DNA of 64,000 nt from positions 930,001 to 994,000 of the forward strand of contig JAXRKN010000043.1 in the NCBI GenBank assembly GCA_038502055.1, read 5' to 3'. Positions 22,962 to 34,328 of this stretch are shown here, piece by piece. The position numbers were made by a program, and so were the translations under genes. The DNA is from Tanytarsus gracilentus. Taxonomy: Eukaryota > Arthropoda > Insecta > Diptera > Chironomidae. The stretch's first letter is position 1. Each line of letters opens with the position of its first letter. The notes under the pieces are model-generated. The model had not been told where the DNA came from and ran no database searches. It was given only the letters and a program-made list of their open reading frames with translations.

Positions 22962-24298
22962 AATTTATGTAAAATTTAATAAAGTTGAAATAAAATTTTG
23001 AAATTGTAACGGCAAGTTTGGTTTTTAATTTTTATAAATTTAAATTTTAACCTGTTGAGTTTTTTAACTTTAGTATTTAACTCTCTATGCACGTGACATT
23101 CTAATATATAAGGAGATTACATGTAAACATTTCATGCCATGTGCTTTCTCAACCATCACAGCTCATGCGCAGTGAGAAAAGTAAAAGTTACTCTTGCATC
23201 CTGCGCTTTTCTCTCTCGTCGAGGAAAATCTTGTAGAAATTTTCCTTTTCTCTCATTTTCATTCGGAACTTTAATGCGGAAAGACACAAAAAGCTGTTTT
23301 ATAAAAGTTATTTGCACTAATTTAATTACTTTTATGCACTCAACAAAGGTTAAAAATCTCATAAAATGTAAAAAAGAAAAGTTTTGATGTGGAGTGATGA
23401 AAAAAGTAGAGAAGTAAAGAAATTTGTCATGTAAAAAATGGGAGTGAGCTTGAAGAAAAATTATTTTGTGTAAAGTTAAAAAAAAATATAAATTTTAAAT
23501 TGAAATTTTCAAAGTGAAAATTCACAGGTTCGAAAATTGGATAATTTACGATGCTTTAAGGTTGAATTTGTTCAAGGTGAGTTTTATCAAAAATCAAATT
23601 AAATTTTTCCACCGTCATTCATCATAATTTCCATCCCGACATCCCCTCGACCTTGCCAAAAAAAATGTGTTTTTGGTAAAGATTCAAGTCGTCTAAATTT
23701 TTTTTATATACACAAACACTCGAGCACATGAAAATTTTTATGCCATACAGCTGTAATTTACTAGAGTTGAATTTCTTCCATTTTCAAATCGATTTTTCTT
23801 ATCGTTGGAGCGCGGAATTGTAATGGACAGCCGCGACTATTTTGGGCTTTGAATGGCTTCTTCTTACTCTTCGTGTCCTTATGAATAACTGAAAATTGCT
23901 GTGCTGTTAATAGGTGAAGGGGGGAAAAAGGTGTGATAATCTCTCACGCGTGCTATTTTTGAAAGGTTTTGATAAATTATTGTGGAAATATTTGCAATTT
24001 TTTAAACTACCTAATTAATTTGAAAAATTTATTAAAATTGTGTAAGAAATTATAAAATGACTTAAAGTCCAACTTTATCCTCTTTAAATTTATTCTCAAC
24101 CTTTTTATTCATCGTCACTCATGATAAAAATCTCGATGACAGTTTTCATTAAATATTAAAAAGCGGCAATTTAAATTCAATTATCGTCGAATGAATTTTA
24201 GATGAGACTTGAAATGTTTTCATATTGAATGAAAATTTTATTTTTTTCTCACTTTTATCTTTTTAAAATTTTCACAATAAATTCGTTTTAATAAATTT
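22962..24298. other. Intergenic spacer, convergent
   Basis: 1.3 kb between the 3' ends of Noc2 (plus) and the secreted LRR gene (minus). Apart from Noc2 poly(A) signals near 22979-22995 I see nothing. The overlapping open frames at 23139..23387 (plus) and 23156..23362 (minus) mirror each other and have no domain. Confidence 0.5.
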
Positions 24299-25998
24299 TT
24301 ACAAATGTCCAACGAGGGTTCCATTAGACCAGTAAAGTGACAAATCACCTTCGAGCTCTAACCAGAATCTTCTGGTTCTTGCTGGGTAGTTGGTAAAGCA
24401 CAAATCCAAACTTTGACGAACTTGATCACGTGTTTGATCGTTAATTGTGAAGACATCATTAACGCAAACATTTTCAAGCAACTGAAGGTTGGTTAATCCC
24501 GGTTGTTCAACAATGTTTGGTGAAACGGCATTAATCAAGTTATTGTTGAAATTAACACGGGACAACAGGGTGTTGTTAGCAAACCAGCTGCTATAGAGAG
24601 TCTCAATAAGATTCGAGCTCACTTCAAGGAATCTCAAATTTGGCAATGGCGAAAAAGTGTTTTGTTCAAATCTAACGAGATTTCCACCGAAAAGAATAAG
24701 TTCTTGGAGGTTCCACAAGCCGAGGAAAGCATTCTCATGAACAAATTCTAAGCCATTTGTGACCATATGAATTTGACGTAAATTCGTTGCGTAAAGGAAG
24801 CTGTTGGCCTAAACAGTAAAATTTTAAGGTTAAATAATTATTTCAATCCATGAGCAACTCACCTCAAGACGTCTCAAATTGTTTCCCTCAATCACAAGCG
24901 ACTGCAAGTTGAAAGCATTTCTAAAAGCGTTATCTTGCAACGCTTGTAGATTTGATGTCTCAATTCGGACATTGCGAAGGTTAGTGAAAGTCGTAAACAT
25001 TTGATTAATTACAAATCGAGTGTCCGATAAATGGATCCATACTTGCGTGACATCAGCGTTACCGCGACCTTGAAGATGAAATCCGCCGAGATTAATTTCA
25101 CGCGTGTAATCGTAAGCCTCAATGCCACGAAGCAAGCAAGTATAGTCGTCGAATAAAATTCCATCAAATGTAAATCCAAAAACGCATGTAAACTGTGACG
25201 GTCCTTGAACAAAGCATGGCGCAAGTTGTGTAAACATATTATTACGATTAACTGGAACGTCAAGTCCAAGGAAAGTGTTTGAGTGACAGAGGTTATTTTG
25301 GAAGAAGAGAGTCCTCAAAATTGGCAGATTATTGAAGAATGTCTGATTGAGGAAGTAAAGTCGATTGCTGTTCATGTTAATTGTGATCAATTGTCTTGTG
25401 TTGCTGAACATGTTTGCTGGAATTCTCTCGACAATGTTGAAGCTGACATCGAGTTCTTGGAGATTTGGAAGGGCTGCAAAAACATTATTGTCTAATGTGC
25501 GGAATTGATTGAATTGCAAGTTGAGGGAAAGAATGTTATTGGTGTTGGTGAATGCTCCGGGATTAATTGCTGAGATAAGATTTGCTGATAAGACCAAGGT
25601 TTGAAGAAGAGGTCGATTTACAACGGCACCAGTTGGAAGCTCTCTTATTGAACTTTCCGATACCTTTAAATTTTTTTAAATTTAACGTATTTTTTAAATT
25701 TAAAAATTTAATTTACCTTAATATGTCTCAAGTTGGGAAATCTCGCAATATGTGTGGTTGGGAAAGTTGCAAAGTTATTGTGGATGGAAAAGAAGCTTTC
25801 GACCATTGCGTCATTCATTCCTGGTAAGTGTGTGTCACCGCCAATTATGAAGCTCTCAAATTGCGATAAATCCACATCGGGCAAACGACACTCATATCCA
25901 CGTGCTTGCGTTTGATTGAAATTGCATGGAATTACAACTTGACCATTGGAATATCCAATGAAAAGGATTAGCACGATTATGTAAGACACTTCCTTCAT
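24299..25998 (-). CDS. Secreted leucine-rich-repeat protein with duplicated module
   Basis: Exons on the minus strand, 25717..25998, 24863..25663 and 24299..24808, total 530 aa. The start is the ATG at 25998 rather than an upstream GTG, because it opens directly into a signal peptide (MKEVSYIIVLILFIGYSNG). Two similar halves follow. Each has a Cys-x(n)-Tyr-x-Cys cap (C25/C37 and C254/C270), a stretch of beta-rich sequence, and a run of LRRs (LxxLxxxxNxxxxIxxxxF). There is no transmembrane segment, so it is probably extracellular. Insects have many such LRR proteins, often in gut, haemolymph or matrix. I do not recognise a specific orthologue or ligand. Confidence 0.85.
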
Positions 25999-27916
25999 TG
26001 CGGTTTGATTCTTTCCCACTTTTCGAACTTACTCTCGTGACACTAACCGTAAAACTGATTTTGTGATGTCAATTTTTGATAATTTATAGAAATTTTTTTA
26101 TTATCAACTTTTTATCTGATCTTATCGTGGATCGTGAATCATTAGAAAATATTTTAAGATATGAGTCAATTTGATAAAATCGTATCAGAAGATCTTTCTT
26201 GAATGTATGTTTGTGATAAGAAGGAAGGATTATCCGTTGGTAGTTTCTGGTCATTTTAATGAGTTTGTCCATGAGAAAAGGCTTTCATGTTCTTTAAATA
26301 AAGCAACCTTGACATCATAAACTTGCAGACCGCCCAAAATTATTCTCGATAGGAATTTTCGTGAATGCCATGAAAGTCGACACTGAACTAACTATTAATT
26401 ATTGGTCTCGAAGAAAAAAAATGCTTAAGTACATGCCATGTGGTTTTTTACGAGCCTTTTTTCAATAAATTTATTTTACTAAGGTAAACTTGAAAGTTAA
26501 ATGTTTGAAAAAGTTGAAAAGCTGTAAAATTAAGAGTTTACTTAAAAAGCTTTTAAATTTCTTTCTGGGAGCTTTTCCAAACATATTTACACCCATTTCA
26601 ATGTAACTCAAATAAGCTTGAATATTTACGCTGCCGTGTGTCACGCTCATAAAAAACGCCTGATTTTAAAGCAGAGAAATTTTCCACCTCATCGTAAGCA
26701 TTATTGTCGCTTAAACAAGCGCGAAAATTTTATTTTTTTATTCCTGCTAATAACAAGCAGCTGTGCACTCATTGATAAAATATAAATGACTTCCTAAATA
26801 TACACATTTAGATTTCCGCTTATATGCAAATGTTATGGACGCTTTTTTGTGGTGAATTTGATTTCGGTTTCTATTAGCAAAATGTTATGCAAAGGAGGTT
26901 TTTTATTAAGGGTGCGGAAAAGACTTTTGTGAATATTTCAGAAGAAATTTTGTAAAAATGTAAATCTTATTTTTTGAGTTTTTATAAATTATTTTCGACT
27001 AAAATGAAAAGGTATGCAATATTTTATAATTTTCTACTATAGTTCATTTAATCATTTCACAATTCATAAACTATATGCTGATTAAGCTACATTTTATCCT
27101 TCCCTCTCATTATCCCTTTTTACGTCTATGCAAATATTTTTTCACCACCTCAAAATAAACAAGATTAAAAATTTTATGGCTCGGAAATCTCTACTGTGTC
27201 ATTATGATTGTCTTGGGCAATGTTCACGCAGGAAAACAACATTAATTTTATGAGTGTAGAGAAAAACCTGAATGTAGAAAATTTTTACGTCATGATGAAA
27301 AAGTTCAAAAAAGCTTTTTAAATTTAAATTCCTCATTCAATTAATTTCCCTTGTTATCCAACCAAAGCGTAGCCATCATAATCATAAAAGCTCGTTCACA
27401 CGAAAATTTGGACATTATAAACGATCTCATACCTCCCTTTCATTACAAGCTCTCTGCTTTCGGCTTATAAATATTTGACAAGTATTGATTGTGATTTAAT
27501 AAAGCCTTCGCATATAAAACAAACATGTTGCATATTTTTACCATGTTTCAAACTTTTTTTTCGCACGGCATGTAAAAATCAAGTGGAAAACTTTTTTCTT
27601 TATGAGTGCTGTGAAAAGGCATAACGTGAGGGCTTGCTTTACATTTTATTGCATGCCTTTTCATAATTTCCTTACTCACAAATCATTATGACTATGAGAG
27701 TGATAATCCGACCTAACCATGACGAGTGCGCCTCGTGAAAGTTTATGGTACATTGATGGAATTAAAATTAAAGAAAGTTTGTTAAACTTAAATAAAGTTT
27801 TGATGGAAGTATTCAGCTTTAAGAGCTTTTGAGGTGTTAATTATGGGAAAAATTTCACACATTAAAGAAAATTTTGAATTTTTAACGGCTTTTATTTTTT
27901 TAAATTTCATAATTAT
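25999..27916. other. Intergenic spacer
   Basis: 1.9 kb of AT-rich DNA upstream of the LRR gene and downstream of the low-complexity gene, both on the minus strand. No coding content, repeat or RNA gene is recognised. Confidence 0.5.
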
Positions 27917-30900
27917 CTAACCTAAAAGTGTCGCAATAACTTTCGGATCAATTCTATCGTCAATTTCAAATGTTGTAGACTCAAATGTAGTCGTTTCATC
28001 AGTTGTCGACTCCGTTGTTGTTTCATTTGGATTTTCAGTTGTCAGACTATCGAAAGTTGTTAGAAAAGCTTCATTAGTTGTGATGTCATTCATTGAGGTG
28101 GATAAATTAATTGTTGTCGATTCCTCAGCTTTCATTGTTGTAGACTCAATTTCTTCACTTACCGTCGTTGATTTTATTTTAGGACTTTCTGTTGTTTCTG
28201 CTGAAATTGTTGTACTTTCGATCGTCGTCGTTTCAGCAACTTGATTCATTGCTTTTAAATCGCCCGGCCATTCAGTCGTTGGAGCTTCAGTGTTCAATTC
28301 AGTTGTTGTCACTTCAACTTCGTCATTCATGTTGTTTATTTGAAGAACTCGCCTTGTGTCATCTGCTTCAGCATAATTTTTATTTCCATTTCCAATTTGA
28401 ACGAGCGATGAAGACGGAGAATTTTGATTTGCCTAAGAAATAAATTTTAAATATTTTAAATTCATTAATAAACTTTAAACTTACACTCGATTGAATAATT
28501 CCATCGATTGCCTTTGATATGTCTGGCATTAAAAATTGACTTGCAAACATGATTGAATTTTTGCTCATCGATTCGGCAATTGATTTTTGTATTGAATCCG
28601 CTGTGGGTATGCCAGGTATGTTGAGTCTTCTCATTTGATTCGGCATATTTGGAAAATTAAAGTGAGATTGAAAATTCGCTGAATTTTTCGCCATTGAATC
28701 AGCGATAGATTTTTGAATGGCATCTGCCGATGGAATGTTGGGAAAAGCTCTTCTCATATTTGGAAAATTAAATTGAGATTGAAAACGTGCTGAATTTTGA
28801 GACATCGATTGTGCAATGGACTTTTCAATTGACTCAGGAGATGGCATGTTCAGGACATTAGGAAAAGCTCGTCTCATGTCTTGCGAAGGTTGATTATGAT
28901 TTTCTTGTTGTTTCATCGGATATTCAACTAATGTAAAAATTTCAGGTGGTGGAAGATAGCGTTGTGCTACATAATTCGATGGCCATGGCACTGCGGGAGG
29001 AATTGGCACAGTTGCTGGTGAAAAGAGTGCATCCATAATTGGACTCTGATCAAGTTGAATTTTAAAGTGACGAAGCTCATTCAAAATCAAATGAGGCTGT
29101 TGTACTCTGAGAATTGTTGGATGAAAAACAAACCCCATTTCCGGTAGTCTTTGCTCTGAAAGTTTCGCTAGATTATTGAGATATCCAGCGGTGAAAGGGG
29201 TCAGTTTGAGAGTTAAGGATCAGTGAATGGGTTTTTAAAACTTACCATATGGGTTCAGAACTACGTTATGATAACTATATGCAGCATTTGAGGACTCACT
29301 CGGCTGAAGAGTTTCTTGCACCACAACTGGATTTTGGAATTGTCTTGGTAGTTCATCTTGATTGGCTGGAATTTCAGACACAAATTCAGGCTGTCGGTTA
29401 TCAAAAGTCTGCTGAAATTCATTCGGTGGTTCCTGTGAGTGTGTTTGTAGGTGATTCAAAAAGGGACTGTAATTTGGATGCTGTTCAAATGGATCGACAT
29501 ACTCTTCCTCTCCTTCACCTAGATCCTGTGTTGGAATTGGAGCATAATCAGGATGATTTGTAACCCACTGAGGAGGTGCTGGGAATTCCTGAACATTTTG
29601 CTGTTGATTTTGATTTTCAAAAGAGTTAAATTGTTGAAAGCTTTCAGGTTGATTCGTAGGAAATGCTACATTGTCAGCGGATTCAATTATTGTTTGTCCC
29701 TGAGGAGCTTGTGGCGCAAGACCTTGAAAAAATGACGATGATGAAAATATCGAAAAGTCAGGCATCTGGGAAGGTGGAGGTGGAAGTTCATCGAGGAGAG
29801 TATTAGAAACAGATTCTTGCGGATTTATAAAAGAGTTTTCCATTCCTTGATTAGTTTGTTCATTTTCTAATTGAAGGTTTTGGGTTAATTCATTGGTTTG
29901 AGGAATTGCTTGGTTTTCTAACTGTGAACTTTTAATTTGATCATTTTCTGTATTCAGAGGACTTTGGGAGCTTTCTAAATTTTCATTCTGAGGATTTTCT
30001 TTGTTTTGTGTCACTGGGTAATTTTGTATGTTTTCAGGTTGAGAATTTTCATCGGTGCTTTGGGAGATTTCGAATGTTTTTTCAGGTTGGAAATTTTGGG
30101 GTTGTGAGCTTTCAGGTTTTAAGCTGCTTTTGAGGGTATTTTCATTTTTTGAACTGTCAGGTTGTGCATTTTCATTTGGCTGTGGAATTTTATCAGAGCT
30201 TTTTGCCTCTTTTAATTGGAAGCTTTCAGGTTGGACATTTTGGGTTTGTGAGCTTTCGGGTTGAGTAATTTCCGGAACTGGGTTTAAAATTTGAGCATTT
30301 TCAGGAACTTCAGAGGGAGGTTGTTTAATACCTTGGTTAGACTCTTCAAAATTTTCATTGAAATTTTGTTGTTGATTATTTGTGGCTTGATTAGAAATTT
30401 CCATTTGTTGATTCAAATTTGATTCAGCATTATTTTGACTCATAGATGAGCCTTCTAAATTGAGTTGTTGAATATTAGGATTTTGAACATCAGGCGATTG
30501 TTGTAAATTTTGTGAAAATTGTGGTTGACTGTTGATAAATTCATTTAAATTTTGTGAACTCTCCATTGGAACTGTTGATTGAAGTGGATTCTCGGTTACA
30601 GGTTCTTGAACTGGTTGTTGGAAATTTGGATTGAAATTTTCGATTCCTGGATTGCTTTCTAAATTTTGCTGCTCCTCGTTGACTGGATTTTCACTTTGGA
30701 TGACAACAACTTTTGCAGGTGTTTCGAACATTTGCGAATTTTCTCCCATTTGCATAATTTCACTTTGACTACTTTCATTAATTCCATCAGTGGTTCCCTC
30801 ACCTTCAGGTGCATCGCCTAGTTCCGCGTGTATAAAGGGATTATTGTAATAATATGGCGGCGGTGGAAGTCTTTGAAAGTTTTGATATGAAATTGAAGGG

Positions 30901-32990
30901 TCGTGATAAAAATTGGGAGCTGGTGGAGGGCCAGACGGTGGTGGCGGTGGATATCTAAAGCTCTGCGTATATTGATGTTGAAAGGGTGTAAAGGTATAAT
31001 GAATAGTTGTCGGCATGTCAGCTTGATCATTCTCATCAAAACCATATCCATAACTTGGATTTTCCATGCGTCGACCCGAATTCTTTCTTGTATTTAACTT
31101 TTCTGATTTTTCGAGGGAATCACCAAAATCCATTTGACTTAGAGATCTGCGACGTGTCAGCCATGGAGCTTTTGGATCGTCGAAAGAAATCATACTTTTG
31201 TGCTTTTTCCTCAATTTTCTCCTAAATTTATTTTAAGTAAAAGAAAATGTTAAAATTAATTGGTTCACAAGTGTTTAATAAAAATTTACTTGAGCTAAGA
31301 ACAAAATTTTTTAATGGCTGGTCAAAGCCCTCAATTTGTGCCTCAATATTTTTAAAATAATTATTGGCTTACAAACCTGAATGAATCTTCATCTGAATTA
31401 TATGGCATTGCAAGGGTGGCACTGATGAATATTAGAAAAATAAGCTAAAATTTAAATAAAGATAAAAAGTTATTTCGAAAATATTTATCTGATAATTGGA
31501 GCCTAATAAAAAAATGTTTCAAAACCCACACGTGGGTGTTGCCGCGTAACCCACTTGTAACAGATCAGTGTTTGAAAATCAAGTGCATAAAAAATGAGTT
31601 TAAGTCAATCCGGACACTTTGGCTGTCCGTGGCAGTCCTGTTCGACCATTCCTCAAAAATCATCAATGCCATTCGATTCCTGGTCCAATTACGAGTTCAA
31701 CGATACCCATGAAGCCATAGTTCTGAAAAATGGACATTATGGCTGTCCGTGGCACTACTGGCCGTCCATGATGGACATTCATCAAAAATCATCAATGCCA
31801 TTCGATTCCTGGTCCAATTACGAGTTCAACGATACCCATGAAGCCATAGTTCTGAAAAATGGACATTTTGGCTGTCCGTGGCACTACTGGCCGTCCATGA
31901 TGGACATTCCTCAAAAATCATCTATATCAATCGATTCCTGGTCCAATCACGAGTTCAACGATACCCATGAAGCCATAGTTCTGAAAAATGGACATTTTGG
32001 CTGTCTGTGGCACGACCATAGGTCACGACTCGAAAAATCATGTATGTCAATCGATTCCTGGTCCAATCACGAGTTCAACGATACCCATGAAGCCATAGTT
32101 CTGAAAAATGGACATTTTGGCTGTCTGTGGCACGACCATAGGTCACGACTCGAAAAATCATGTATGTCAATCGATTCCTGGTCAAGTTACGAATCAATTC
32201 CAATCGATTTCTGGTCCAATCACGAGTTCAACGATACCCATGAAGCCATATAAGAGAAAATTTGTATGAAAAATGGACGTTATGGCCGTCCATGGCACGA
32301 CCATAGGTCATGACTCAAAAAATAGTCAGTGCCTGCACATAAAGACCCTAAGAGCTACCATCTGTCGAAAACTAGAAGTCTCTAGCTGGTCCAGGGACCG
32401 AGATCTCGCTTGTGCAGACGGACGGACGGACGGACGGACGGACGGACGGAATCACGAGCATATAAGCGTTACACCACTTTGTGGGTTACGCTAAAAATAT
32501 CAAGGACGGAAAACTCGAAATATCAAACTTGAGCGAGTTTCCCGTCCTTGAGAAAAAATGTTAATTAAAGTCCTACACAAAAAAATGAATTTTTAATGTC
32601 TCACTCTTCAATTACACACACCTATAATTATTTGATTTTATTCTTCGTGTCTTCAATAATTTTTTTATCGATCCTCAAATTATTTTGAAATTATTGAAAT
32701 CTCAAAATTAATGGAATTTAAAGCTAGTTAGAAAATCATGAAGTTTAATCTTTTTTGTTCGACAATTTATCTCGTTAAATTCTAAAGAAGATCGTTGAGA
32801 GAACAAAATAATTAATGGTTCGTGTCCAGACATTTATAACATAAGAGATGTACTTAGATCATCGTGGTTAGAAGATGAATCGTTACTATCCGTTAACATG
32901 AACTTTTTAGTCGATAACGTGTAATTATAAATATGATGTACTAACCATTAAAAGCCATTGATGATAATTTCTGCTTAAAACCTGCCGCAT
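27917..32990 (-). CDS. Large secreted low-complexity (Pro/Gln/Thr-rich) protein
   Basis: Five coding exons on the minus strand: 32946..32990, 31377..31444, 29246..31221, 28485..29155 (or from 29167) and 27917..28432, about 1091 aa in one frame. The signal peptide is split: exon 1 gives a basic start and WLLM, exon 2 gives LIFLIFISATLA, followed by a dibasic-rich RRKLRKKHK. The middle exon encodes Pro/Tyr-rich stretches (PPPPPSGPPPAP), then about 400 residues of Gln/Asn/Ser/Glu repeats (SSQPQN-like). Exon 4 holds three tandem repeats of about 38 aa. The last exon is Thr-rich and mucin-like (ESTT repeats). No folded domain is seen; it may be a matrix, cuticle or secreted-fibre protein. Exon 1 is inferred from phase and signal-peptide fit. 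A dispersed repeat occupies intron 1. Confidence 0.7.
31612..32294 (+). repeat. Amplified 120/129-bp unit inside copy B
   Basis: Six copies of a block starting GGACATTTTGGCTGTCC begin at 31612, 31732, 31861, 31990, 32110 and 32275. Spacings are 120, 129, 129, 120 and 165 bp, all multiples of three. An ATG-started frame of 219 codons (31594..32253) therefore stays open. Copy A has a single unit on the other strand. I treat the frame as a by-product, not a gene. Confidence 0.85.
32417..32450 (+). repeat. (GACG)n microsatellite
   Basis: About eight tandem GACG units at the right side of copy B. Copy A has the shorter related CGTCTGTCGTCTGTCCGTC at the equivalent place. Confidence 0.95.
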
Positions 32991-34328
32991 TTTCGAGTTT
33001 TATTTCAATTTTGACTGTCAAGATTTTAATTGATGATGAACACTAAAAAATTATTCCATTAATCACTAAAATAATCAAAATTATTTAATTAGATTATTAA
33101 AATTTATATTTTTGATCACTTTTAACTTTTTCTGAAAATTTGGTTAATTTTTTTATTTAATTTTCTCGAAACGCACTCAAAATTTAATTAATTCTTTTCA
33201 AGTTTTAGAAATTAATTTTTTTCTCACTTCTTTATCGAACCGTACACGCACGTTTACCATCAAACAATGTTAAAAGACAACTAAAGTCGAAGCATGAAGA
33301 GGAGACGAAGAAACGAGCAAAATTCGTAAGAAACAGAATTTTTTTCTTTTCTTAAATCAATCTTCGTGACCTCTTCATTGAATTGCAACAATTTTCTTTC
33401 TACGTCTTTATTTGTACGGTTGGATTTGAAGTGGACTATTGATACATTAATTGAGAATTACGATTTCAACGAAGTGAGGCAATGAGATAGAAAAAAGTTG
33501 ATAGAGAATTAAGTCGAAAAAGTATTTGCTAAAAAATTCCAATTAAAATGTTTCAAAAAATTCCAGCCAATATAAAATATTTGATTTTCACTCTCCCAGA
33601 AAATTTTTCACTCTTTAATTTATAATTGACTTGATTTGCACATCAAATTGATTATTAAATGCCTCATTGCATTTTTAATGTTATTTTATTGCACTTAATT
33701 GCTCACTTTTGGATTAATTCGCGAGAAAATTTTTTTTCTTCTTTCTTTTTGGGATAAAATTTCACTTAAGATTTTTTGACACTTTTTAAAAAAAATTCTT
33801 AATAAAAATTCCACCAAATTTATTTCTCTCACTAATTACTTTTTATTTTAATTAATTAATTATTTTTTTACAATTCAACCGTAAAGAACTTTAAGACCGA
33901 TTAAACTTTTTAACTCGATTTGCATTTCCTTTTATAAATTGATCAAGCCATAGGAAAAAATGTTTGAACATCAAACGCTTGTCAAAAATTGAAGCTCAAA
34001 TTTTTTTCTTTCTATTCACTTTGAAGCGTGAAAAAATTGAGTTGCAATAAGTTGAATATTTTAAAAAAAAGAAAATTAAGATGTCGCGAGTGAAAATTTT
34101 GCCTCATTTTCACATGCGGACGACACATTAGTTAATTAATTTGTAGCACACAACAAAAATTCGCTGCTCGATTAATTTCAATTGAAATGCAACCACAATT
34201 TTCGCACCTCTCTAAAATCGCAATTGAAGCAAAAAATTTAATTTCTTTCTTTTCAGTAATGTCCACAAAATATGACTGGAAATTAATTTAAATCTCGAGG
34301 AGCCGTTAAAAATTCAAATCTTAATAAA
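32991..34328. other. Divergent intergenic region
   Basis: 1.3 kb between the minus-strand secreted-protein start and the plus-strand transporter. A strong acceptor TTCTTTCTTTTCAG ends at 34256, so 34257-34328 is probably a 5' UTR exon of the transporter with its promoter further upstream. Otherwise AT-rich with no features. Confidence 0.45.

Larger units (their letters stand above)
31508..32497 (-). repeat. Dispersed repeat, copy B (inverted relative to copy A)
   Basis: Reverse-complement relative of 12698..13296 with the same ends (AAAAAAATGTTTC... and ...GTGGGTTACGCTAAAAAT). It is longer, 990 bp, because the internal unit is amplified. It lies in intron 1 of the secreted low-complexity gene. 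Confidence 0.75.

Noticed and set aside
29249..29735. Plus-strand frames opposite the low-complexity gene
   Set aside because: Mirror frames of a Gln/Pro-rich coding exon; the minus strand has the signal peptide, consistent phases and repeats.
31594..32253. 219-codon plus-strand open frame
   Set aside because: It consists of the tandem units of a dispersed repeat. The equivalent region of copy A is not open, and the frame lies antisense in an intron of another gene. Kept as a repeat and reported as a finding only.
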